Below are positions 1 to 5,884 of a DNA stretch of 10,707 bases, piece after piece; position 1 is the stretch's first letter, and each line of letters begins with the position of its first letter. Source of the stretch: Candidatus Omnitrophota bacterium. GTDB taxonomy: Bacteria > Omnitrophota > Gorgyraeia > Zapsychrales > Zapsychraceae. The stretch spans positions 1 through 10,707 of the forward strand of contig JAGQKQ010000048.1 in assembly GCA_020430005.1 (NCBI GenBank), read 5' to 3'. The notes below the pieces were generated by a model that was given only the letters and a program-made list of their open reading frames with translations, was not told the origin of the DNA and did no database searches. Position numbers and translations under genes: made by a program.

Positions 1-1622
1 AGGAAACGGCTTCTGTGACGGGAAGTCTGTTCGTTGAATTATCGGATATTGAGAATTCCGAATTAATTTATACACTAAGTCAGCAGATGCTGGAGCGAAT
101 GGATATAGCCGTGACGCGTGACGAATTGCAGGCGGTGCTATTCACGATTCATCAAGCGGTGTTTGGGCAATGGGAAAAGATACAGACATTTAAAGATTTT
201 GCCGGTGTTTTAGATCGTATGATTCAGCTGCTCATTCATAAAAGTTTTATGCATAACTATCCGTTGAATTTGAATATTGCCGATAAGATTCTCGGGATCA
301 AAGATGAATTTCAATCCGCGTCGTTTGCTTCGGAATATTTTAATGTGGCGGATATCTTCAGAATATTTGAAAGTGCGATTTCCCACGAGATTGTGGCCTT
401 TATCGGATCACCGTTAAAGGGATTACAAATTCTGGGCCTTTTTGAAACCCGTTCATTAAACTTTAAAAACGTGATTGTTTTAGACGTTAATGAGGGTGTA
501 TTGCCCAGATTGGATATTTATGAATCACTGATTCCGCGGGATGTGATGATTTCTTTAAATCTGGACCGTCTGGAGTTGGAAGAAGAGATCCAGCGTTATC
601 AGTTTATGCGTTTAATTTCGGCGGCGGAAAATGTGTATTTGGTCTATCAAAAAAGTAAGGATAAAGAAAAAAGCCGCTTTGTTGAGGAATTGATCTGGGA
701 ACAGGAAAAAAAGAAAGGCGAGCTAGGCGCTGTCCAGGCGAAGAAAGGCTACTTTCATGTGGAGGTGGGAACCAAAGAGAGGCGTGTCCGTAAAACACCG
801 GAGATGGTGGCCATGCTCAAACAGCACAAATATTCCGCGTCCAGTTTGAACATGTATTTACGAAATCCGATGGATTTTTATTATAACTATGTGCTTGGTT
901 TAAGGGAGAAAGAGGATTTGCTGGATGAACCTGAGGCCCGGCATGTGGGGACATTTATCCACGACGTTTTGCAACACAGTTTTCTTCCTTCGGTTAATGG
1001 CCGGCCGGTGATTGATCAGAGTTTTCGTCAGAAAATGTTTGAAATTATGGAGCATCGGTTTGAAGAAACATTTGGCCGTAGTATGAAGTCCGACGCGTTT
1101 CTTTTAAAATCTGTGATTAAAGAACGGCTGGAGCGTTTTCTCGATAACGAACTGAACAGTCCTGAGCGAAGGGTGGATGAGATTCTTGATCTTGAACGGT
1201 ATTGTGAAGGGACGATTACACTTTCCAATGGCCCGGTCAAATTCGGCTATATTGTGGATCGGATTGATCGTATGAAGGACGGGACAATTATGGTTATCGA
1301 TTACAAAACCGGCAGTGCCGATCAAATGCCGCGTCCGGCCCAGGAAATTGCCGGAATGATGTTATCCCGTGAAAATATTCGTGATACGGTACGGTCATTT
1401 CAGCTGCCGCTTTACTACCATTTTCTTTCTCAGGAGTTTAAAGGGCAGCTGGTGAATGCCGCGCTTTATAATCTGCGCACGTTAAAGATTGATCGCTTTG
1501 TTCATTCTTCGGCACAAACTTCCTCGGAAGATATTGTGCAAGCCTACCAAAAGCCTCTTGATTTTATCATTTCTGAAATCCTCAATCCTGATATTGACTT
1601 TGTGGAAGATCTTACGGTATAG
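1..1622 (+). CDS. AddB/RecB-like helicase-nuclease subunit with C-terminal PD-(D/E)XK nuclease domain (5' end missing)
   Basis: This is the C-terminal ~540 residues of a protein that starts off the left edge; the frame is open from base 3 and the GTG at 15 is not a credible start. The first half carries a UvrD/AddB-type helicase C-terminal region: a GLQILGLFETRSL-like motif and VIVLDVNEGVLP, followed by an EEEIQRYQFMRLISAAENVYLVY-type segment in the place of helicase motif VI. The second half is a RecB-family nuclease domain: S-A-S-S-L-N-M-Y-L at its start, GTFIHDVLQ with a His (codon 960-962), IVDRIDR with the first acidic residue (codon 1257-1259), VIDYKTG with the D-x-K catalytic pair (1299-1307), and the Q-x-x-x-Y motif FQLPLYY (from 1398). 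By family knowledge it resects double-strand breaks with an AddA-type partner, which is not in the window. The cysteines of the AddB iron-sulfur cluster are absent: only one Cys is visible. Assignment to the superfamily is strong, to AddB itself moderate. Confidence 0.85.
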   Translation, partial: ETASVTGSLFVELSDIENSELIYTLSQQMLERMDIAVTRDELQAVLFTIHQAVFGQWEKIQTFKDFAGVLDRMIQLLIHKSFMHNYPLNLNIADKILGIKDEFQSASFASEYFNVADIFRIFESAISHEIVAFIGSPLKGLQILGLFETRSLNFKNVIVLDVNEGVLPRLDIYESLIPRDVMISLNLDRLELEEEIQRYQFMRLISAAENVYLVYQKSKDKEKSRFVEELIWEQEKKKGELGAVQAKKGYFHVEVGTKERRVRKTPEMVAMLKQHKYSASSLNMYLRNPMDFYYNYVLGLREKEDLLDEPEARHVGTFIHDVLQHSFLPSVNGRPVIDQSFRQKMFEIMEHRFEETFGRSMKSDAFLLKSVIKERLERFLDNELNSPERRVDEILDLERYCEGTITLSNGPVKFGYIVDRIDRMKDGTIMVIDYKTGSADQMPRPAQEIAGMMLSRENIRDTVRSFQLPLYYHFLSQEFKGQLVNAALYNLRTLKIDRFVHSSAQTSSEDIVQAYQKPLDFIISEILNPDIDFVEDLTV

Positions 1623-1688
1623 AGTCACGGTGCACTGAAAAGGATGGGTGTAGAATTATTTTATTTTCCCTGCCCTTATATTTAATGA

Positions 1689-1697
1689 TGTTATAAT
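1689..1697 (+). promoter_or_regulatory. Extended -10 promoter (TGnTATAAT) upstream of the histidine kinase gene
   Basis: The sequence TGTTATAAT is a perfect extended -10 element: TG at 1689-1690, one base, then TATAAT at 1692-1697. No good -35 hexamer lies 16-18 bases upstream (1669-1674 reads CCTGCC), as is tolerated for extended -10 promoters of housekeeping sigma factors. It would start transcription near 1704, giving a leader of about 115 bases before the kinase ATG at 1819. It is AT-rich intergenic DNA, so chance matches are possible. Confidence 0.45.
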
Positions 1698-1703
1698 ACC
1701 AGA

Positions 1704-1741
1704 AATAATACTAATACTAATTTTATAGAAAAAGTATTATT
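1704..1741. repeat. Perfect 9-bp inverted repeat with nested ATACTA tandem repeat
   Basis: AATAATACT at 1704-1712 is the exact reverse complement of AGTATTATT at 1733-1741, with 20 bases between the arms. Inside and overlapping the left arm is a tandem repeat ATACTA-ATACTA at 1709-1720, and a partial further copy, GTATTAT, follows at 1747-1753. It begins where transcription from the extended -10 box would start, so it could be an operator or a weak AT-rich RNA hairpin in the leader. The arms are A/T-rich, the loop is long and no U-run follows, so it is not an intrinsic terminator. Confidence 0.4.
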
Positions 1742-1761
1742 AGCCCGTATTATATCTCACC

Positions 1762-1809
1762 ATGAAAGACCTCTTCTGTGGGCGCTTTACTTTTTCCAAC
1801 ATTGTTTAA
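1762..1809 (+). other. Possible 15-codon leader ORF ahead of the kinase gene
   Basis: An ATG at 1762 opens a 15-residue frame (MKDLFCGRFTFSNIV) closed by TAA at 1807-1809. The stop overlaps the first bases of the kinase Shine-Dalgarno sequence (1808-1814), and the frame is the same as that of the kinase. Three of the 15 residues are Phe. There is no Shine-Dalgarno sequence before 1762. It could be a translated leader, a lost N-terminal extension cut off by the stop, or chance; evidence for translation is weak. Confidence 0.2.
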
Positions 1810-1814
1810 GGGAG
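1808..1814 (+). promoter_or_regulatory. Shine-Dalgarno sequence deciding the kinase start
   Basis: AAGGGAG lies 4 bases before the ATG at 1819. The in-frame TTG at 1816 would be only 1 base from it, so the ATG at 1819 is the better start. Confidence 0.6.
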
Positions 1815-1818
1815 TTTG

Positions 1819-3462
1819 ATGGGAGCCTTTTCGATATCATCGATTGCTGTCATTCTGTGTTGCTGGCCATTGGCCGTATTGTCTTTTTTAAGGCATCGGG
1901 GAAAAAAATCAACGATTGTGTGGGGTGTTTTTTGCGCGTTTATCGGTTTTTGGGGAATTGCCAGTTTTTTCGCCAGCACAACCATGGATAAAGCGGTGTC
2001 CACAATGTGGTGGCGTTTTGCGACGATCAGCTCTATTATGTCCCCACCGACATTTTATCATTTCGCCCACCTTTATTTTGAAGAAAAGCGAAGCTGGATT
2101 TTGGTCGTGGTCTATACAATGGCAGCTTTTTTTCTTTATGCCAATTTCTTCTTGCCCGGTCTATTTCTTGGTGATGTCTGGCTGATCCATAATGAGTTTT
2201 ATTTTCCCAATTGGACGGCTACAAAAGGTATTCTTTTTGTTATTTTTTATTTTTCATTTTTTGTTGTCCTTTTATCATATTCTCTTTGGCTTATGATTAA
2301 GGGATTTAGGAAAGCTAAAGGACAGGCCCGTAACAAGATTAAATATTTCTTTGTCGGAATGTTTTTTGGCTGGATAGGCGGACACGGGGATTTTATTCCT
2401 GTCGTTATCAATAATTTTTATCCCTACCCAAATTTCTTAATTGCCATTTATCCACTGATTATTGGTCATGCCATTATAAGACATAAGCTTTTTGATTTTA
2501 ATTTTGTTATTCAAAAAGGGATTGTTTATTCCGTTTCCATCGCGATGCTGTCTTTATTATATCTTGTCGTGGTTATTCTGGTCGAAGGGATTGTTCAGGA
2601 CGCCTTTCATTATGAATCCAAGCTGACCAGTATTTGTATCGCGTTTTTATTGGGGCTTATTTTTATTCCCATACGGAATCGTGTTCAGGCTTTTGTCGAC
2701 CGGAAGGTTTTTAAAGGGACTCCACAGGAGATTGCCAAACAGAATGAGCTTCTTCGTCAGGAGGCCGCGAATGCCGAGCGGTATAAAATTATGGCCGGTC
2801 TCACAGGAGATATCGTTAAAGAAATTAAAGATCCATTAACAGCAGTCAACACGTATAGCCATTTTCTCCCGAAGCGTTTAGATGATGAGGAGTTCCTAAA
2901 GAAATTTGCGACAAAAATTCGCATTGAAGTCGATCGTATTAATTCCTTGCTGGAGCATTTAATCGATTATAGTAATCCGCAGCCGCTTTCGGTAAATAGC
3001 ACTAATATTTTTAAACTGCTCAATGAAACGATTGTTATGCTGAAAAGTAACCTCTTGTCGAATAATATTACAATTGAACGGCATTTCTCAAAAGATGAGG
3101 AAGTTTTTGTATCCATTGATCAGAAGCAATTTAACCAGGCATTGGTTAATCTGGTTAACAATGCCGTTGAGGCTATGCCGGATGGCGGGACGCTCACAGT
3201 TGAAGGAAAGGTAACAGAGGATCTTTTTCATGTGATTCTTGCGGATACCGGTGTGGGGATAGAGAAAAAGGATATCCCGTATATTTTTAATCCATTTTTT
3301 ACCACAAAAGAGGGTCATACCGGTCTAGGGTTATCGGTCGCGCAAGGGATTATTGAAAACCATAAAGGGGCGATTAATGTGATCAGTGAGGTAGGCCACG
3401 GTAGCGTGGTTAAAATTAAGCTTCCCAAAAAGGCCGATTCTGAAGTAGCCCGCCAAGGTTAA
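1819..3462 (+). CDS. Multi-pass membrane sensor histidine kinase homologue lacking the phosphoacceptor His
   Basis: A 547-residue protein with an N-terminal membrane sensor of about eight hydrophobic segments (roughly residues 4-24, 31-52, 68-87, 92-111, 138-160, 172-222 as two, 235-258 and 271-288), resembling the 7TM N-terminal regions of some histidine kinases. A basic linker (FVDRKVFKG) and a short coiled stretch lead into a HisKA-like dimerisation helix at about 323-390 and a HATPase_c domain at about 430-540. The ATP site looks complete: N box NLVNNAVEA (Asn448), G1 box DTGVGI (Asp476), F box NPFFTTKEG, and G2 box GHTGLGL from Gly499. The H box, normally HEIKNPL, reads KEIKDPL, so Lys334 (AAA, 2818-2820) stands where the phosphorylated His should be. 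By family logic it could bind ATP but not autophosphorylate in the usual way. No response regulator is adjacent. The start is set by the Shine-Dalgarno at 1808-1814. It probably has its own promoter and is not part of the downstream operon (63-base gap). Confidence 0.9.
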   Translation: MGAFSISSIAVILCCWPLAVLSFLRHRGKKSTIVWGVFCAFIGFWGIASFFASTTMDKAVSTMWWRFATISSIMSPPTFYHFAHLYFEEKRSWILVVVYTMAAFFLYANFFLPGLFLGDVWLIHNEFYFPNWTATKGILFVIFYFSFFVVLLSYSLWLMIKGFRKAKGQARNKIKYFFVGMFFGWIGGHGDFIPVVINNFYPYPNFLIAIYPLIIGHAIIRHKLFDFNFVIQKGIVYSVSIAMLSLLYLVVVILVEGIVQDAFHYESKLTSICIAFLLGLIFIPIRNRVQAFVDRKVFKGTPQEIAKQNELLRQEAANAERYKIMAGLTGDIVKEIKDPLTAVNTYSHFLPKRLDDEEFLKKFATKIRIEVDRINSLLEHLIDYSNPQPLSVNSTNIFKLLNETIVMLKSNLLSNNITIERHFSKDEEVFVSIDQKQFNQALVNLVNNAVEAMPDGGTLTVEGKVTEDLFHVILADTGVGIEKKDIPYIFNPFFTTKEGHTGLGLSVAQGIIENHKGAINVISEVGHGSVVKIKLPKKADSEVARQG

Positions 3463-3490
3463 TATAAGAGAAGAACCCCGCCATATTCGA

Positions 3491-3519
3491 TTGACTATTA
3501 AATTCTTTTATGCTAGCCT
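3491..3519 (+). promoter_or_regulatory. Possible promoter for the yggS-rluD gene run
   Basis: In the 63-base gap between the kinase and yggS, TTGACT (3491-3496) is a 5/6 match to a -35 box. At 17-base spacing the -10 position reads TAGCCT (3514-3519), a weak match; TATGCT at 3509-3514 is an alternative with a short 12-base spacer. Either would place the transcription start at or within a few bases of the yggS ATG at 3526. This fits the absence of a Shine-Dalgarno sequence there. The call is tentative. Confidence 0.3.
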
Positions 3520-3525
3520 ATTGCA

Positions 3526-4215
3526 ATGATTCGGGACAATATTCTGGCTCTTCAGCGTCATATTTCCTCAATTTGCAGTGAGTTAGGACGAAATCCACAG
3601 GATGTTATTCTTGTCGGGGTGACCAAATACACTGATCAGGCCAAGATTTTGGAAGCTGTCCAAAATGGTTTGAAACATATTGGCGAAAGCCGGGTTCAGG
3701 ACGCCGTCCCGAAACTTGAAGCCATTAAAGAGGATCTTTTACAGGTTAAAAAGCATTTCATCGGGCATTTGCAGACCAACAAGGTCAAACAGGCGGTTGC
3801 CCATTTTGACATTATTCAATCCGTTGATAGTTTAAAACTGGCTCGTGAAATTGATAAACAGGCCGGGAATTTGAACAAGCCAATAGAAATTCTGCTTCAG
3901 GTTAATATCGCGGAAGAAGAGCAAAAGTATGGTTTAAAACGGGACGATGTCCGGCCGTTAATTCAGGAGCTTCTTGAGCTAAAAAATGCACGAATCAAAG
4001 GATTTATGACGATGGCGCCTTTGACTGATGATGAAAACATAATCCGTGATTGTTTTCGCGGACTGCGTCTTCTGCGGGATGAAATGGCGGACCAATTGAA
4101 ACTTAACATCGCGTCCGATCTTCCTTATTTGTCTATGGGAATGTCCAATGATTATAAAATCGCGTTGCAGGAAGGGTCCAATATGATCCGCATCGGCAGT
4201 GCGATATTCGGGTGA
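3526..4215 (+). CDS. yggS: YggS/PLPBP family pyridoxal phosphate homeostasis protein
   Basis: A 229-residue protein of normal length for the COG0325 family, a cytosolic single-domain TIM barrel that binds PLP and buffers cellular B6 and amino-acid/keto-acid pools without a known catalytic reaction. The PLP lysine is Lys34 in VGVTKYT. Other family signatures in order are HIGESRVQDAVPK, HFIGHLQTNKVKQAV, LLQVNIAEEEQKYGL, IKGFMTMAP, LSMGMSNDYKIALQEGSNMIRIGSAIFG (split here as LSMGMSNDYKIAL and GSNMIRIGSAIFG). It is the first gene of a tightly packed run and is followed by proC, a pairing common in bacteria. No Shine-Dalgarno is seen before the ATG (upstream bases read GCCTATTGCA), so initiation may be leaderless or depend on other signals. 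Confidence 0.95.
   Translation: MIRDNILALQRHISSICSELGRNPQDVILVGVTKYTDQAKILEAVQNGLKHIGESRVQDAVPKLEAIKEDLLQVKKHFIGHLQTNKVKQAVAHFDIIQSVDSLKLAREIDKQAGNLNKPIEILLQVNIAEEEQKYGLKRDDVRPLIQELLELKNARIKGFMTMAPLTDDENIIRDCFRGLRLLRDEMADQLKLNIASDLPYLSMGMSNDYKIALQEGSNMIRIGSAIFG
4210..4215 (+). promoter_or_regulatory. Shine-Dalgarno-like GGGTGA embedded in the yggS stop, serving proC
   Basis: GGGTGA contains the yggS stop codon TGA and matches the GGTGA part of the full Shine-Dalgarno consensus. It lies 2 bases before ATG 4218 and 5 bases before ATG 4221, suggesting translational coupling of proC to yggS. Confidence 0.35.
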
Positions 4216-4217
4216 TT

Positions 4218-5012
4218 ATGATGAAAACAAAAATTTGTGTTATCGGTGGCGGTAATATGGGTGGTGCTATCATTGCCGGTATTTCCAAAACATTCCGTGT
4301 TGTCCTTTGCGAACAAGACCGGAAAAAAGCGTCTCAGCTTAAACGGAAATACTCTATGGCCGTGGCTGATCTGGAATCTGGGATTAAAGAATGTTCTGTG
4401 ATTATTTTGGCCGTGAAACCTCAGGGTTTTGAAGGTCTTTTAGCCGAACTGAAAAACATGAATTTGTCGAACAAGCTATGGATATCCATAGCCGCGGGTG
4501 TAACCTGCCGTTATATAGAGAAGGCACTAAATAATAAACCGCGGGTTATCCGCACAATGCCTAATTTACCGGCCCAAATTCAACAGGGAGTCACCGGTAT
4601 CAGCATGGGACGGTTTGCGTCTAATAAAGACTTAAAACTGGCCTGCCGTATTTTTGATTTAATTGGTACGACAGTGGTTGTGGCGGAAAAAGATCTCGAT
4701 TCCATTACCGCTATTTCCGGAAGCGGTCCCGCGTATGTTTTTCATTTTGTGGAAGCGTTTGAAAAAGCAGCCTCCAATTTAGGGATTAAAGATAATGCCG
4801 CGCATAAATTGATTGTTCAGACTTTAAAGGGAAGTCTAGCGCTGTTGGAACATCAACAGGAATCAGCGGACATTCTGCGCAAACGCGTGACATCCAAAGG
4901 TGGAACAACAGAAGCCGCGTTAAAAGTTTTTCAGAAACATAAGTACGAAAAAATTTTTAAAGACGCATTAAGTGCGGCGAAAAAAAGAGCGAAAGAGCTT
5001 TCAAGGAGTTAG
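4218..5012 (+). CDS. proC: Pyrroline-5-carboxylate reductase
   Basis: This enzyme reduces 1-pyrroline-5-carboxylate to proline with NAD(P)H, the last step of proline synthesis, in the cytosol. The 264-residue length is typical. The N-terminal Rossmann fold shows the nucleotide-binding GGGNMGGAI at about residues 10-18, followed by VIILAVKPQ and a conserved RTMPNLPA segment. The C-terminal dimerisation and active-site domain has ISGSGPAYVFHFVEA (Ser167 begins SGSGPAY) and VTSKGGTTEAAL from Val224. Possible starts are GTG 4212 (overlapping yggS by 4 bases), ATG 4218 and ATG 4221; spacing to GGGTGA favours one of the ATGs, and 4218 is given here. Its 3' end contains the Shine-Dalgarno sequence of the next gene. 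Confidence 0.95.
   Translation: MMKTKICVIGGGNMGGAIIAGISKTFRVVLCEQDRKKASQLKRKYSMAVADLESGIKECSVIILAVKPQGFEGLLAELKNMNLSNKLWISIAAGVTCRYIEKALNNKPRVIRTMPNLPAQIQQGVTGISMGRFASNKDLKLACRIFDLIGTTVVVAEKDLDSITAISGSGPAYVFHFVEAFEKAASNLGIKDNAAHKLIVQTLKGSLALLEHQQESADILRKRVTSKGGTTEAALKVFQKHKYEKIFKDALSAAKKRAKELSRS
5003..5008 (+). promoter_or_regulatory. Shine-Dalgarno sequence deciding the mtnP start
   Basis: AAGGAG lies inside the last codons of proC and 5 bases before ATG 5014. It fixes that ATG as the start in preference to the in-frame ATG-type starts further upstream inside proC. Confidence 0.75.
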
Positions 5013-5013
5013 T

Positions 5014-5877
5014 ATGGCCAAGGTCGGCGTTATTGGTGGCAGCGGTTTATATGAAATGGACGGTGTTACAATTGAGGAAGATGTTACAATTGTAGACACA
5101 CCTTTCGGCCGTCCATCAGGACATTTTTTAAAAGGCAAATTCGGCGATGTCGATGTTGTATTTTTGGCGCGGCATGGTAAAGGCCACCGTATTTCTCCCA
5201 GTGAGATTAATTACCGCGCGAATATTTTTGAAATGAAGCGTCTTGGCGTGGACGCCATTATTTCTGTTTCGGCCTGTGGAAGTTTAAGGGAGGAAATTAA
5301 ACCTCTGGATTTTGTTGTGCCCGATCAGTTTGTGGATCGAACGAATAAAGCGAGAGAATCTTCTTTTTTTACCGATGGTATTGTCGCTCATGTGTCTCTG
5401 GCGGATCCGGTAGCACCGGAACTAACTGAAATTCTTATCGATTCTGTTAAAGAAGCCGGCGCGACGGTTCACGAAAAAGGAACCTATATTAATATGGAAG
5501 GGCCACAATTCTCCACAAGAGCGGAATCGAATTTATACCGAAGCTGGGGGATGGATGTCATCGGTATGACGAATATGGCGGAAGCCAAACTTTGCATGGA
5601 GGCGGAAATCGCTTACGCTTCATTATGCGCGGTTACTGATTACGATTGTTGGCATCAGGATCATGATCAGGTCACGGTTGAAATGATCATTAATAATTTA
5701 ACGCAGAATGTCAAAGTATCGAAGGCCATATTGAAAATAGCTATTCCACGCGTTGGAAAACTCTCATCGTTTAAGGCGCAGGATGCTTTGAAATATGCCA
5801 TTATTACCAGCCCGGATGCGATCAGCGAACAAAAGAAAAAAGAATTAAGCGTTATTATCGGAAAATATATTAAGTAA
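5014..5877 (+). CDS. mtnP: S-methyl-5'-thioadenosine phosphorylase (PNP/MTAP family 2)
   Basis: The 287-residue protein phosphorolyses methylthioadenosine to adenine and methylthioribose-1-phosphate, recycling the by-product of polyamine synthesis and other SAM reactions. Family signatures run along the chain: phosphate-binding GVIGGSGLY (residues 5-13), DTPFGRPS (28-35), LARHGKGH (51-58), VSACGSLREEI (85-95), DQFVDRT (104-110), NMEGPQFSTRAES (160-172), GMTNMAEA (184-191) and TDYDCW (208-213). The two aspartates of TDYDCW (209 and 211) are those linked in the family to adenine (6-amino) preference, arguing for MTAP over a 6-oxopurine phosphorylase. However, substrate range in bacterial members varies. 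It starts 1 base after the proC stop with a strong Shine-Dalgarno sequence. No other methionine-salvage gene (mtnA, mtnB and so on) is in the window. Confidence 0.92.
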   Translation: MAKVGVIGGSGLYEMDGVTIEEDVTIVDTPFGRPSGHFLKGKFGDVDVVFLARHGKGHRISPSEINYRANIFEMKRLGVDAIISVSACGSLREEIKPLDFVVPDQFVDRTNKARESSFFTDGIVAHVSLADPVAPELTEILIDSVKEAGATVHEKGTYINMEGPQFSTRAESNLYRSWGMDVIGMTNMAEAKLCMEAEIAYASLCAVTDYDCWHQDHDQVTVEMIINNLTQNVKVSKAILKIAIPRVGKLSSFKAQDALKYAIITSPDAISEQKKKELSVIIGKYIK

Positions 5878-5884
5878 AGTTATC

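Noticed and set aside
1623..1680. Terminator after the nuclease gene
   Set aside because: Short G- and C-rich patches (GGATGGG, CCCTGCCC) do not form a clean stem followed by a T-run.
4972..5013. Longer mtnP start inside proC
   Set aside because: The extension adds a Lys-rich stretch not found in the family, and the AAGGAG at 5003-5008 points to ATG 5014.
5064..5092. 11-base direct repeat TGTTACAATTG (5064-5074 and 5082-5092)
   Set aside because: It encodes a repeated Val-Thr-Ile in a beta-strand region of MtnP, in frame with an 18-base period; explained by protein sequence and chance.
5878..5884. Possible T-box or other leader control of ileS
   Set aside because: Only 7 bases separate mtnP and ileS, leaving no room for a leader RNA.
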